From Clostridia bacterium (GTDB taxonomy: Bacteria > Bacillota > Clostridia > Oscillospirales > CAG-272), in the NCBI GenBank assembly GCA_017465885.1, contig JAFTVG010000032.1, positions 35,615 to 99,614 on the forward strand: DNA of 64,000 nt, given 5' to 3'. A program made the position numbers and the translations under genes. Below, piece by piece: positions 8,321 through 17,964 of the stretch (position 1 is its first letter; each line of letters begins with the position of its first letter). Below the pieces are notes generated by a model, which saw only the letters and a list, made by a program, of their open reading frames with translations, was not told the DNA's origin and did not search any database.

Positions 8321-9913
8321 GTCCTTTTTTTTGAATTTTTTGCATTTTTCAAAGATTACGTACCCTCCGATGGCAAGCCAGATCACAATAAGGGTACCGA
8401 TGAGCCATTTTGAGCCGTCAGGCAGTGCGCCCAGCTCTCTTTTGCCATCGCCTTTCTCGATCTGATCCAGACGGTAAAGGGCGCTCACTTCCTTGAAGAT
8501 CTCCTCGTAGTCCACCTTTTCGCCCCTGCGCATTCTCTTTGCCACGTCCTCAATAAGCTGACCCGCCGCACTGCGAAGGGATGCCGAGCCGTTAAAGACG
8601 GGGGTGACGAAGGTGTTTGCGGTATTGTCAAGAAGGAGCTTTGTGGCGTCCATCTTCACGCTGTAATGCAGGTCGTTGTCGCTTCCCGCGGCGGCAAGAT
8701 AGCTTTGGTACTCCTCGCTCTGCTGCGCCTTCAAGGTGACGGGCACGTAGCCCTCGGTCTGTGCGTAGGCGATCTGCACCTCGTTTGTCAGCAGATATTG
8801 GGTAAAGAGCCAGGAAGCCAGCACCTCGCCGCTATCCTCCTTGTTGAAGACGCAGACCGAGGGGCCTTGAGAGATCATCTTGGGGTTGTCCACGTCAAAC
8901 TGGGGAATGGTCATCACTTTGGTTTCAAAGTCGTACTTCTCACTTTCGTGAATGTCGCTTAACGGCGCATCCGACCCCATCCAGGTGGCACCCGCCGTAG
9001 AGTCGATGGCAAAGATGCACTGTCCCTTGTTCAAGAAGTTGCCCGGGTAGCTGGAGATCTTGAAGGTGGAGAAGGCGCGGGCGCCCGCGGGATTCTTCAC
9101 CATTTCAAGCAGCTCTTTGGTGGTATCGTTGAAGATTAAGATCTGTCCGTCGGCGGTGGAATAGCCCGCATCCTTTTGCTTCAGCATCTGGATCATCATA
9201 TTGTCGGTGGACTTGTAGATGAAGGGGATCATCACCTTCTGTCCGTTGACCTTGAAGTTGCCCGCGGCATCCTTTTCCATCGCGGCGGCGGACACCTCGA
9301 AAATAAAGTCCCAGGTCAGCTTTTCGGGCAGGGTGTAGCCCAGCTTTTCCACCAGATCCACGTTGATGTAGCACGCCTCGGTGGAGCGCATATAGGGCAG
9401 AGCGTAATAGCCGCCCCCGATCTTGCATTCGCCGATGAACTTGGGCACCAGCTCCTCAAAGGTGGGGCCGTCAAAGCGCAGATCGCTTCCTCCAAGACCG
9501 TACTTGGGGTCTGCAAAGAGGCTGTCTAAGGGCACCACCGTGTTTTCGCCCGTCATATAGGTGGCGATGTGGTCGGGATAGGTGATGCAAACGTTGGGGG
9601 TAGTGGCGGTGGGGATGTTGGTGATCACGTCGTTGTAGATCTTCCCGTAGTCGGTATAGAGCTTCAATTTCACCTTCACGTTGGGGTAAAGCGCCTCAAA
9701 ATCGGCAATCGCCTTTTCGTAGATGCGCGTCTGGGTCACGTTGGTATCGTTTTTTGCCCAGAAGGTGATCTCATAGCTCTTGCTCTCGTCAAACTGCTCG
9801 GGCAGATCGAAATCGTGGCTCTTTTTCGCTCCGTGGCAGGAAGAAAGCAGGGGCAAAAGGGTCAAAACCGAAAGCAAGAGGGCAAAAATACGCAAAGCAT
9901 TCATTCTTTTCAT
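8309..9913 (-). CDS. ABC sugar importer, substrate-binding lipoprotein with C-terminal membrane helix
   Basis: The 534-residue family 1-type solute-binding protein is anchored by lipobox LSSC (Cys26). Features of the UgpB/MalE superfamily include YEITFWAKND near the mature N-terminus, FEALYPNVKVKLKL, and the late motif AQTEGYVPV. The final 30 residues form a hydrophobic helix (WLIGTLIVIWLAIGGYVIF) and a Lys-rich tail, which is unusual for a lipid-anchored binding protein. Its ATG overlaps the TGA of the upstream permease (9910-9913), so translation is probably coupled. It is the last gene of a four-gene importer set. The sugar is unknown; oligosaccharides or glycerol-phosphate esters are usual for this family. 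Confidence 0.9.
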   Translation of the reverse strand: MKRMNALRIFALLLSVLTLLPLLSSCHGAKKSHDFDLPEQFDESKSYEITFWAKNDTNVTQTRIYEKAIADFEALYPNVKVKLKLYTDYGKIYNDVITNIPTATTPNVCITYPDHIATYMTGENTVVPLDSLFADPKYGLGGSDLRFDGPTFEELVPKFIGECKIGGGYYALPYMRSTEACYINVDLVEKLGYTLPEKLTWDFIFEVSAAAMEKDAAGNFKVNGQKVMIPFIYKSTDNMMIQMLKQKDAGYSTADGQILIFNDTTKELLEMVKNPAGARAFSTFKISSYPGNFLNKGQCIFAIDSTAGATWMGSDAPLSDIHESEKYDFETKVMTIPQFDVDNPKMISQGPSVCVFNKEDSGEVLASWLFTQYLLTNEVQIAYAQTEGYVPVTLKAQQSEEYQSYLAAAGSDNDLHYSVKMDATKLLLDNTANTFVTPVFNGSASLRSAAGQLIEDVAKRMRRGEKVDYEEIFKEVSALYRLDQIEKGDGKRELGALPDGSKWLIGTLIVIWLAIGGYVIFEKCKKFKKKDLTS

Positions 9914-10785
9914 CCTTTCAGTCCTCCTCTCGCAACGCCCTGCATGATCTTGTTTCGAAACAGCAAAAACAAAACGATCAGCGGCAGAGAAATGACCACC
10001 ACCGCCGCCATCATGGCAGGGATATTCTCTCTGCCAAAGCCGTTTTCGCGGATGGACTGGATACCGTTGGATACCAGGAAATACGCCTCCTCATCGGTGA
10101 TCAGACGAGGCCACACGTAGGAGTTCCAGCACTCGATCACCTTCAAGATCACCACCGTGACCACGGTGGGGCGGCAGATGGGCAGGACCACCTTCCACAT
10201 ATACTTGAAGTCGGAGGTGCCGTCCACCTTGGCGGCGTAGTATAGCTCGTCCGGGATCTGTGCGAAGTTTTCCTTTAATAAGTAGATATAGAAGACCGAC
10301 ATCACCGAGGGCAGGATCAATCCCGCAAAGGTGTTGCGTCCGCCAAGCTCGGTGACGGTGACGAAGTTGGTGATGACCGTCAGCTCGGTGGGGATCATCA
10401 TCAGCGCCAGAAGCAGGGTGAAGACGGCGTCCTTGCCCTTGAAGCGCAGTCTTGCAAAGGCAAAGGCGGCGGGCACGATGACCACCATCATCAGCGCCGT
10501 CGTGCCAAGGGTAAAGACGAGGGTGTTGACGAAATACTTTGCCAGAGGAACTGCGGTGAAGGCGGTGACGAAGTTGTCAAAGGTGGGAGACAGGGTATAC
10601 AGCTTTGGGATATATTCGGAATTGTAGGCGGAGTAGCTTTTAAAGGAGGTGAGGATCATCCAATAAAAGGGGAACAGCACCGCCAGGGCACAAAGGACGA
10701 GGAAGGCGTAGACCACCGTCTTGAACGCCGCCTCCTTCACTCTGGCACCTCGGTCAAGAGAGGGGATATTCTTTTGGTTTTTCAT
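9910..10785 (-). CDS. ABC sugar importer permease, MalG/UgpE type
   Basis: The 291-residue polytopic protein has about six membrane helices. The cytoplasmic EAA loop is present (YYAAKVDGTSDFKYMWKVVLP), where the ATPase docks. It starts behind AAAGGAGGTATTT, 12 bp after the partner permease gene, and overlaps the binding-protein gene by four bases. With its partner it forms the transmembrane heterodimer of a carbohydrate uptake importer. Confidence 0.92.
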   Translation of the reverse strand: MKNQKNIPSLDRGARVKEAAFKTVVYAFLVLCALAVLFPFYWMILTSFKSYSAYNSEYIPKLYTLSPTFDNFVTAFTAVPLAKYFVNTLVFTLGTTALMMVVIVPAAFAFARLRFKGKDAVFTLLLALMMIPTELTVITNFVTVTELGGRNTFAGLILPSVMSVFYIYLLKENFAQIPDELYYAAKVDGTSDFKYMWKVVLPICRPTVVTVVILKVIECWNSYVWPRLITDEEAYFLVSNGIQSIRENGFGRENIPAMMAAVVVISLPLIVLFLLFRNKIMQGVARGGLKG

Positions 10786-10797
10786 AAATACCTCCTT

Positions 10798-11691
10798 TTA
10801 ACCGTTGAACACGTGCTTTTTGCGCACCAGCAGGTTGATGACGGTGACGGTCAGCACGATGACGAAGAGGACGATGGCAGCAGCCGCCGCGTAGGAAGGA
10901 TAGCCGCCGCTGTCGCCGTACAGCATATCGTAGATGTAGCCCACGATGGTGTTCATCTCGGCGGCGTTTAAGTTCACGCCGAAGAGGGCGACGGCATCGC
11001 CGTACGCCTTGAACGCTCCGATAAAGCCGGTGATCACCAGATAAAAGAGCATGGGAGAGATCATGGGCAGGGTGATCTTATAAAAGATGCGGAAGCGGGA
11101 GGTGCCGTCGATACGGGCGGCGCTGTAGTATTCCTCCTTCACCGAGGCAAGGGCGCTTGTCAGCACCAGGATCTTGAAGGGCATGACCGTCCAGACGGTA
11201 TAGATGCACAGCACCATCATCTTTGCCCAATAAGGACCCTCGATGAAATCCACGGGAGAAAAACCCACTCCCTCAAGGATCAGATTGACAAGACCGTTTG
11301 AATAATCGGTCTGATCAAAAAGGATCATAAAGACCATACCAACCGCCAACGTGTTTGTCACGTAGGGCAGAAAATAGACGGTCTGAAAGAGCTTGCGCAG
11401 CTTTTTGATGGAAGAAAGCGCCAGAGAAATGAGCAAAGCAAGCAGAGTGGAGGCGGGCACGGTGAGAAACACCAGGATCAGGGTGTTTTTCAGCGCCTGC
11501 AGGAAATAGGGATCGCGCAGGACGTAGGAATAATTATAGCTTCCCCAGCCGAAAAACTCCTGAGACGCCGAATTGTAGCCCTCCTGCGCCGAGTAGATCA
11601 GCACGTCGATCAGCGGATAGACTAAAAAGACGGCAACGAAGAGCAGGGCGGGCAGTAGGTAAAGCCATCCCTTTTTTTGATTACGTTCCAT
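10798..11691 (-). CDS. ABC sugar importer permease, MalF/UgpA type
   Basis: The 297-residue membrane protein begins with a short basic N-terminus and has about six helices. Its EAA loop reads YYSAARIDGTSRFRIFYKITLP. The start follows AAGGGGGACTT. It lies 9 bp after the ATPase gene and 12 bp before the second permease. It forms the other half of the channel heterodimer. Confidence 0.92.
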   Translation of the reverse strand: MERNQKKGWLYLLPALLFVAVFLVYPLIDVLIYSAQEGYNSASQEFFGWGSYNYSYVLRDPYFLQALKNTLILVFLTVPASTLLALLISLALSSIKKLRKLFQTVYFLPYVTNTLAVGMVFMILFDQTDYSNGLVNLILEGVGFSPVDFIEGPYWAKMMVLCIYTVWTVMPFKILVLTSALASVKEEYYSAARIDGTSRFRIFYKITLPMISPMLFYLVITGFIGAFKAYGDAVALFGVNLNAAEMNTIVGYIYDMLYGDSGGYPSYAAAAAIVLFVIVLTVTVINLLVRKKHVFNG

Positions 11692-11700
11692 AAGTCCCCC

Positions 11701-12798
11701 TTACTTCACGCGGATGCGCTCTTGGCTCTCGCCGTCAAACAAGAAGACCTTTTCACTCTTTAAGCAGAAGCGCACCGAGGAAGAAGACAGATCCACCGCT
11801 CTTCCCTGCTCGGAGGAGACGATGGCACGGATGGCACCGCTTCCGCAAAGAGGATGCTCTGCCACGATGCTCACGTCTCTGCCCATCACCTCTACCCCCT
11901 TGAGCGTACAGGTGAAGGCACCCTTTTCATCAGGCACGAAGCCCTCGGGACGGATGCCCACGAAGACCTTGCCGTCCTCTGCACCCGAAACGGACAGCAC
12001 GTCCTCGTTTCCGATATACAGTCTGCCCTTTTCCACCCGTCCTTCAAAAACGTTGATGGGCGGGGTGCCAAGGAACTTTGCAACGAACAGATTTGCAGGA
12101 TCGTCGTAGACCTGCTGAGGAGCGCCGATCTGCTGGGCAACGCCCTCCTTCATCACCACGATGCAGTCAGAAATGCTCATTGCCTCCTCCTGGTCGTGGG
12201 TCACGAAGACGGTGGTGATGCCCGTTTCCTTCTGAATGCGGCGGATCTCCTCGCGGGTCTGCAGACGCAGACGGGCGTCAAGGTTTGAAAGGGGCTCGTC
12301 AAGAAGCAGGACGCCCGGCATCTTTACAAGGGCTCTTGCAATGGCAACTCTCTGCTGCTGACCGCCCGAAAGCTCGGCGGGGCGGCGATCAAGCAGTCCC
12401 TCGATCTGCACAAGACGGGCACAGGTCAGCGCCCGCTCCATTTTCTCTTCCTTCTTCATCTTCTCCTTGCCCTTCAGATTTTCAAGGGGGAAAAGGATGT
12501 TGTCAAGGACGGTCAGATGGGGATAAAGGGCGTAGTTCTGAAAGACCATACCCACCCCTCTTTTTTCGGGCGGCAGGTCGGTCACGTCTTTTTCTCCAAA
12601 GAAGATCTTGCCCGAGGTGGGCTTTTGCAGACCGCAGATCATATTTAAGGTGGTGCTCTTTCCGCATCCCGAGGGCCCCAAAAGCCCGATCAGGCTGCCG
12701 TCGGGGATCTCAAAGGAAAAATGATCCACCGCCACCACCTCACCCTTTTTCTTGGGTGCAGGGAAATGCTTGGTCAGCTCGCTTAATACCACTTTCAT
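11701..12798 (-). CDS. ABC sugar importer ATPase, MsmX/UgpC type
   Basis: The 365-residue protein has Walker A GLLGPSGCGKST, the Q-loop in VGMVFQNYALYPHL, signature LSGGQQQRVAIARAL, Walker B VLLLDEPLSNLD and the H-loop in VFVTHDQEEA. A TOBE-type beta domain occupies about the last 120 residues, as in the multisugar ATPases. The start at 12798 follows GAAAGGAAG and avoids overlapping the M48 gene; a longer frame from 12846 lacks a good site. Many Bacillota share one such ATPase among several importers, whereas here it sits with its own permeases. Confidence 0.92.
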   Translation of the reverse strand: MKVVLSELTKHFPAPKKKGEVVAVDHFSFEIPDGSLIGLLGPSGCGKSTTLNMICGLQKPTSGKIFFGEKDVTDLPPEKRGVGMVFQNYALYPHLTVLDNILFPLENLKGKEKMKKEEKMERALTCARLVQIEGLLDRRPAELSGGQQQRVAIARALVKMPGVLLLDEPLSNLDARLRLQTREEIRRIQKETGITTVFVTHDQEEAMSISDCIVVMKEGVAQQIGAPQQVYDDPANLFVAKFLGTPPINVFEGRVEKGRLYIGNEDVLSVSGAEDGKVFVGIRPEGFVPDEKGAFTCTLKGVEVMGRDVSIVAEHPLCGSGAIRAIVSSEQGRAVDLSSSSVRFCLKSEKVFLFDGESQERIRVK

Positions 12799-12814
12799 TC
12801 GTTGTTCTTCCTTT

Positions 12815-14863
12815 CTATTCCGCCTTATACACAAGGCTTCCTTCAATCTTTCCGATCTTTTTCATCACGGCCTTCAAAGAATCATCGTAAACGAAGAGAG
12901 AAAAATGCCACTCCTCGGGGCGGGTGTCCAAATGGTTGAAGATCTTATCGTAGACCCGCTCCATCTTCTCATCCTCCGCCCCCTGCTTGAAATGCAGGAT
13001 GAAGAAGCTGCAGAAATACTCGTCGGTGATCTGCTTTCTTACCAGATACACCCGATCGAGCACCTCTTCGTCTGCCTTTTTAATGAAGGAAAGGATGTCG
13101 TCAAGCATTTCCTTCGGCATGGTTTCTGCACTAAGGTGATCCTTCACGGTCAGCTCTCCTGTGTGGCTGACCTCGTCGATCTGCTTCTGACCGTAGGTCA
13201 TCGCCCTCCTGCGGTATTCTTCAAGCCCCTCTTCGTTGCCGGTCAGACAGCAATACTCGCCGATTGAAAAGAGGCCCTGCTCCACGTAGTTGGGGTTTAA
13301 CTCCATCGCCTGATAGATCTGCTCAATGCCCTCGTCGTCATAGCGCCCAAGAAGGATGCAGCCCTTGGTGTAACGGGCGTGAGCGGTGGCAAATTTGTTT
13401 TCGGTGCTTTCAAGAAGTCGGTCGCACAGCTCCTCCGCCTCCCGGTAATAGCTGAACGCCATCAGGGCGTCAAAGACGGGGCGGGCTTCCTCGGCGGGCA
13501 GGGTCTGTCCCGTTTTTCTGTACTCCTCGATCACGGCAAGGGGCTTTAAGTATTGCTCCTTGCGCACCTCCTCGTAGTTTTCCTTGATGGCTTCGGCGAT
13601 CTCCTTTGAAACAGCCTGTGCCGCCCTCTTACATTCCGCACCGTAAGCATCGGTATGGTCGGGCAGGATCACCGTAAAGTCCTTCACCCCCAGCGCCTCC
13701 ATACGGTAGCGCAGGATGGGGTGGGAAGCCGAGCGGGGCTGAATCTCCTTTAAAAGCAGGCTTTTGTAAAAGTCTCCTCTTTCGATCACGGCACGGCGAA
13801 ACGCCTCGTTTACCACCCCGCAGGTGTTTTCTCTGGGCTGCTCTGAGGAATAATAATGGTCTTCGATAAAGCGCTGAAGCTCCCTTTCAAAAAGGTGATG
13901 GTAGCCAAGCTTTGCCATACCGTTGATGGCGGTCTGCGGGTCGCCCTTTTCAAAAATGGCGCGGTCGGCACATTGCTCGATGACGACCGAGGCGGTAAGA
14001 CGGTAAACGTAGTATTCAAAGGTATAAAAGGCGTCGGGCAGGGCAAACAGAATATTGACCAGCCCGTCAAAGCCGGTGCTTTCTCTCTCGGCAAGAGCGG
14101 AAAAGAGGGCGTATTCCTTGTCGGTGGGGTTGCCGTCCTTGGTCAGGTGGGCAAATTCGTGCAAAAGCACCTCATAAAGCTCTTCCCTGCTCATCACGTC
14201 CAGCAGATTCACGCCCAGCTGCAGAGAATAGGTCTTGCCGATCCTTGCAATGCCGGCGTTGCAGTCGTTTAAGAAGACGATGCGCACGGGACCGTCCTCT
14301 CCCACCGCCGTTGCCGCCTTGTGGGCAAGGGCGTGCAGCTCGGGATAGTCCTCGGGATTGCAGTAGCCCTCAAAAGTATACTTTTCTTTGTAGGGAAACA
14401 GTCTTGAGAGCGCACCGTAGCAAAGGTACATGGGGAAAACGGCAATTGAGGCGCTCACGTCTCCGCCGCCCCCCAAGCCGAATAAAAAGGAAATACCCAA
14501 GGCAAAGACGAGCAGTGCCCAAGCACTTCCCTTCATCAGATACCGAAAGCGCTTGACTCTTTTTACCACCGCCTGCAGATCCCGCTCTGCCTCCTCCTTG
14601 CGGGAGAGCAGATATTCCTGCTGCTTTTGCAGGCTAACCTGCTTGCTCTTTTTATAAAAGTAGGCACCCGCCCAGCTAAGGGCAAGAAGCAGGATCAGCG
14701 CCGCCGACAAAATCAGAGCGGGAACGCCCAGCGCATCCCTCGTTTTCTGCGGCAGTCCGTCGCCCAAAAGGATGCCTGCCAAGGAAAAGGCGATGACCGC
14801 AAGGCAGGAAAGGATCAGCCGCGCCACGATGACAGCGGCTCTTCTTTTTTTGTTTTGTTGCAT
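12815..14863 (-). CDS. M48-family membrane metalloprotease with helical-repeat tail
   Basis: The 682-residue protein has two membrane helices in the first 60 residues and a further hydrophobic pair at about 110-150. Next comes a zinc protease domain with HEFAH (His235 to His239) and a downstream Glu in VVIEQCADRAIF as third ligand, typical of the M48/HtpX group. After residue about 430 the chain is helical with TPR-like pairs (KFATAHARYTKGCILLGRYDDEG, then EQIYQAMELNPNY), probably for protein contact. M48 enzymes act in membrane protein quality control. It lies between argS and the ABC genes, separated from argS by a hairpin, with a weak possible promoter (TTGAAC, 17 bp, TACAGA). Confidence 0.85.
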   Translation of the reverse strand: MQQNKKRRAAVIVARLILSCLAVIAFSLAGILLGDGLPQKTRDALGVPALILSAALILLLALSWAGAYFYKKSKQVSLQKQQEYLLSRKEEAERDLQAVVKRVKRFRYLMKGSAWALLVFALGISFLFGLGGGGDVSASIAVFPMYLCYGALSRLFPYKEKYTFEGYCNPEDYPELHALAHKAATAVGEDGPVRIVFLNDCNAGIARIGKTYSLQLGVNLLDVMSREELYEVLLHEFAHLTKDGNPTDKEYALFSALAERESTGFDGLVNILFALPDAFYTFEYYVYRLTASVVIEQCADRAIFEKGDPQTAINGMAKLGYHHLFERELQRFIEDHYYSSEQPRENTCGVVNEAFRRAVIERGDFYKSLLLKEIQPRSASHPILRYRMEALGVKDFTVILPDHTDAYGAECKRAAQAVSKEIAEAIKENYEEVRKEQYLKPLAVIEEYRKTGQTLPAEEARPVFDALMAFSYYREAEELCDRLLESTENKFATAHARYTKGCILLGRYDDEGIEQIYQAMELNPNYVEQGLFSIGEYCCLTGNEEGLEEYRRRAMTYGQKQIDEVSHTGELTVKDHLSAETMPKEMLDDILSFIKKADEEVLDRVYLVRKQITDEYFCSFFILHFKQGAEDEKMERVYDKIFNHLDTRPEEWHFSLFVYDDSLKAVMKKIGKIEGSLVYKAE

Positions 14864-14902
14864 AGCATTCCTTTCTGTAAGTAGAGTTCACAAAACGTTC
14901 AA

Positions 14903-14925
14903 GGAGGCGCCCTACGGGCACCTCC
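14903..14925 (-). other. Hairpin between argS and the M48 gene
   Basis: GGAGGCGCCC (14903-14912), loop TAC, GGGCACCTCC (14916-14925): a 10-bp stem with one G-U pair in the RNA. On the minus strand it is followed by TTGAACGTTTTG, a poor T-run, so termination after argS would be partial. Confidence 0.5.
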
Positions 14926-14948
14926 GTTGATATGCTTATAGATCGATC

Positions 14949-16718
14949 TTACATCACGTCGACCGTCTCGATGCCCAAAAGGTGGGTCAGGAACTCCATC
15001 TTTTCCTTGGTCATACGGCAAAGGGCAAGACGGTTTGCCCGCTTTGCTTCGTCCTCCTCGGAAAGGATGCGGTCGTCGTGGTAGAAGACCGAGAAGGCAG
15101 AGGCGATGCGGTACGCCGCCTCGGCAATGTAGTTGGGCGCGCGCTCGGTGACTGCCTGCTCAAAATACTCGCCCACGTCGGCAAGGGTCAAAAGCAGCTC
15201 CTTCTCGGCAGGAGAAAGGGCAACGGCGGTGTCAAGGCTCTCGGGAATAACCGCTCCCTCCTTTTGCGCCTTTGCAAGAAGGCTTGTGATACGGGTCACG
15301 GTGTAAAGCAGGTACGCACCCGTCTTTCCTTCGCAGGAAAGGAAGCGGTCAAAGTCGAAGACGTAGTCCTTTGAGCGGTTGTTGATCAGATCGCCGAACT
15401 TCACCGATGCCACCGAAAGGCGGTCGGCTACCTCTTTTCTATGCTCTTCGTCTCTGAATTTTGCGGGATCAAGGCTGGCAAGTGCCTTTTCATAGGCGGT
15501 ATCCAGCAAAGCGTTTAACTGCATTACCCCGCCGTCTCTGGTCTTGAAGGGCTTTCCGTCTGCACCGTTCATGGTACCGAAGCCCAGATGCTCGCAGGCG
15601 CACTCCTCCTTTAAGATCCCCGCCAGCTTCTCGGCGCGGAAGATCTGGGTGAAGTGAAGGCCCTGGCGCTTATCCACCACGTACCACACGTAGTCGGGAT
15701 CAAAGAGCCTTCTTCTCTGGATCATGGTGGCAAGGTCGGTGGTAGCGTAGATGTTGGAATTGTCCGACTTCTTGATGATGACGGGAGGCATAGGGGCATT
15801 GTCGTCCTCGCGGGAGACTCTTACCACTCTTGCGCCCTCGCTTTCCTCAAGCAGGTTCTTCTCTTCAAGCAGGGCAAGCAGCTCCTCCACGTAGTCCTCG
15901 GCATCCGATTCGCCGTACCAATATTCAAAATCCACGTTCAAACGGTCGTAGATGCCCTTCATATCGGCCTTGGATACCTCCATAAAGGACTTCCAAAGGG
16001 CGTAGTAGCCGGGATGCTTCTTCTGCAGCTCGGCGGTGACCTCGTGGGCAACGCGGGAGTATTCGGGGTCGGTCTTGCTCTTGCCCGAGGCGCAGGGGTA
16101 GACCTCGTTTAATTCCTTCACGTCAATCGGAGGGACGGTGTCCTTTTCGGGATCGAAGTCGGAGGCAAAGCATCGCCAATCGGGGTGGCGCTCCCGAAGC
16201 TCGGTGATGACCAGACCCATCTGCAGACCCCAGTCACCCAGGTGCGTGTCGCCAAAGGCATCGCCGCCTGCGGCAAGGGAAATGCGCTTGATGGACTCAC
16301 CGATGATGGCAGAACGTAAATGTCCGATGTGCAGGGGCTTTGCCACGTTTGGTCCGCCGTAGTCCACCAGCACCTTTTTGCCCGCAAGAAGCTGAGGCAT
16401 GCCCTTGGCGGGGTCGGCGGCGGTCTTGTTGATATAGTCGGTGAGGTATTCGTTTTTCAAGGTCAGGTTGATGAAGCCGGGCATTGCCATCTCCACCTTT
16501 AAGAAGGCGGGATGATCGGCAAGCTTTTCGGTAACTGCGGCGGCGATCTTGAAGGGCGGGAGCTTATAAAGCTTTGCCCCCTTCATGGCACCGTTGCACT
16601 GGAACTGGCAGAGCTCGGGGCGGTCGGACTTGGTCACTACGCCAAGGGCGCCGTCGTATCCGCAGGCTTCAAACGCCTCCTTTAAAAGAAGGCTCAGGGT
16701 TGTGGTAATGGTATTCAT
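14949..16718 (-). CDS. argS: Arginine--tRNA ligase
   Basis: The 589-residue class I synthetase charges tRNA-Arg in the cytoplasm. The HIGH motif is in KPLHIGHLRSAI (about residue 125). The N-terminal arginyl-specific additional domain and the C-terminal DALR anticodon-binding domain (AYLLYTVTRITSLL, ending near LGIETVDVM) are intact. The length is normal. The start at 16718 (MNTITTTL) is preferred to a frame extension reaching 16799, which would overlap the end of alr. It is third in a run with dat and alr and probably shares their transcript. Confidence 0.95.
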   Translation of the reverse strand: MNTITTTLSLLLKEAFEACGYDGALGVVTKSDRPELCQFQCNGAMKGAKLYKLPPFKIAAAVTEKLADHPAFLKVEMAMPGFINLTLKNEYLTDYINKTAADPAKGMPQLLAGKKVLVDYGGPNVAKPLHIGHLRSAIIGESIKRISLAAGGDAFGDTHLGDWGLQMGLVITELRERHPDWRCFASDFDPEKDTVPPIDVKELNEVYPCASGKSKTDPEYSRVAHEVTAELQKKHPGYYALWKSFMEVSKADMKGIYDRLNVDFEYWYGESDAEDYVEELLALLEEKNLLEESEGARVVRVSREDDNAPMPPVIIKKSDNSNIYATTDLATMIQRRRLFDPDYVWYVVDKRQGLHFTQIFRAEKLAGILKEECACEHLGFGTMNGADGKPFKTRDGGVMQLNALLDTAYEKALASLDPAKFRDEEHRKEVADRLSVASVKFGDLINNRSKDYVFDFDRFLSCEGKTGAYLLYTVTRITSLLAKAQKEGAVIPESLDTAVALSPAEKELLLTLADVGEYFEQAVTERAPNYIAEAAYRIASAFSVFYHDDRILSEEDEAKRANRLALCRMTKEKMEFLTHLLGIETVDVM

Positions 16719-16749
16719 TTCTATATAACGTCCTTTCGTTCTCTCTTGC

Positions 16750-17931
16750 TTAAAGGTCTTCCCCCTCGGGCAGAATGTTGGAGATGCTCTCCACCTCATC
16801 CCCCCGCATATACACTCTGGGCACGCGGCGGTTCACGTTGCATAACAGCTCGTAGGCGATGCCCCCGCAGGATGCCATCACCCTGTCCGCTCCCAGCCTC
16901 AGCGTCCCTTCCTTGCCGAAGAGCACAGCCTCGTCTCCCACCTGCAGACCCTCAACGTGGGTGGCGTCGATCATCAGCTGATCCATACACACCCTGCCGA
17001 TGATGGGGGCGTACTGCCCCTTCACGATCACGTACCCCTTGTTTGAAAGAAGTCTGGGCACGCCGTCACCGTAGCCTGCGGAAATGGTGGCAACCACCGT
17101 TTTTGTCTTTGTACGGTAGGTGCTTCCGTAGGAAATGACCGTTTGCGGCGGCACGGTCTTCACCTGGATGACCCTGCTTTTCATGGTCATCACGGGGCGC
17201 ACTCCGATGGGACAGCCGCTTGTCTCTTCAAGAGGCGAGATGCCGTAAAGAAGGATGCCTTCTCTGACCATATCGTGGGGAGAGCTCATGGTGCAGGTGG
17301 CGGCGGAATTGTATAAATGGAGAAGGGGAACGGTATAGCCCCGCTCCTTCAGCCTGCAAGCGGTGCTGTCAAACAGCGCCTGCTGGTCTTCGGAAAAGCC
17401 GCCGTCGGGTGAATCGGCGCAGGCAAAATGACTGAAGATCCCCTCGATCTCAAGCTCCGTTCTTTCAAAAAGAGCGCAGATCTCCTCAAAATGCTTTTCG
17501 GAGGGTAAAAAGCCGATCCTGCCCATACCGGTATCCAGCGCAATATGCACCCTTGCCCGTCTGCCCGCAGTCCTTGCAGCCTCTGCAATGGCAACGCCGT
17601 CCTCAAAGCTGCCCACGGTCAGCGTCACGTTCCTTTTGATCAGCCCTTCAAGCTGGGCGTGGGGAACAAGCCCCAAGACCAGAATGGGCGCGTCGATGCC
17701 CGCCCGGCGCAGCTCGTACGCCTCCTCCGCCATTGCCACCGCAAAATAGCGGCATCTGCCCGAAAGGGCTTTTGCAACGCGGATGGCACCGTGTCCGTAG
17801 GCGTCTGCCTTCACCACGGCGCAAATGCCCGTATCCTCGGGCAGAGAACGCTTGATGGCTTCAAAATTTTCTTCCAGCGCCCCCAGGTCGATCTCCACCC
17901 AGGTGCGGAATTTGCTTAAATCTCGTTTCAT
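16750..17931 (-). CDS. alr: Alanine racemase
   Basis: The 393-residue PLP enzyme converts L- to D-alanine for peptidoglycan and D-alanylated teichoic acid. The cofactor lysine is Lys41 in VVKADAYGHG. The catalytic tyrosine region is SAGYGDGVPR (about residue 284), and CMDQLMID is also conserved. It lies 33 bp after dat and 31 bp before argS. The ribosome binding site is modest (AGAGAAAGC). Pairing with a D-amino acid transaminase gives D-Ala and D-Glu from one locus. Confidence 0.95.
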   Translation of the reverse strand: MKRDLSKFRTWVEIDLGALEENFEAIKRSLPEDTGICAVVKADAYGHGAIRVAKALSGRCRYFAVAMAEEAYELRRAGIDAPILVLGLVPHAQLEGLIKRNVTLTVGSFEDGVAIAEAARTAGRRARVHIALDTGMGRIGFLPSEKHFEEICALFERTELEIEGIFSHFACADSPDGGFSEDQQALFDSTACRLKERGYTVPLLHLYNSAATCTMSSPHDMVREGILLYGISPLEETSGCPIGVRPVMTMKSRVIQVKTVPPQTVISYGSTYRTKTKTVVATISAGYGDGVPRLLSNKGYVIVKGQYAPIIGRVCMDQLMIDATHVEGLQVGDEAVLFGKEGTLRLGADRVMASCGGIAYELLCNVNRRVPRVYMRGDEVESISNILPEGEDL

Positions 17932-17964
17932 GCTTTCTCTTGCTTCTCTCTGCTCTGCCGATGC

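Noticed and set aside
7328..8413. A 361-codon open frame on the plus strand, opposite the OB-like lipoprotein
   Set aside because: It starts inside a terminator stem and runs antisense to a gene with a promoter, ribosome binding site and lipobox.
12799..12846. A longer start for the importer ATPase gene
   Set aside because: The extension overlaps the M48 gene and lacks a good ribosome binding site; ATG 12798 has one at normal spacing.
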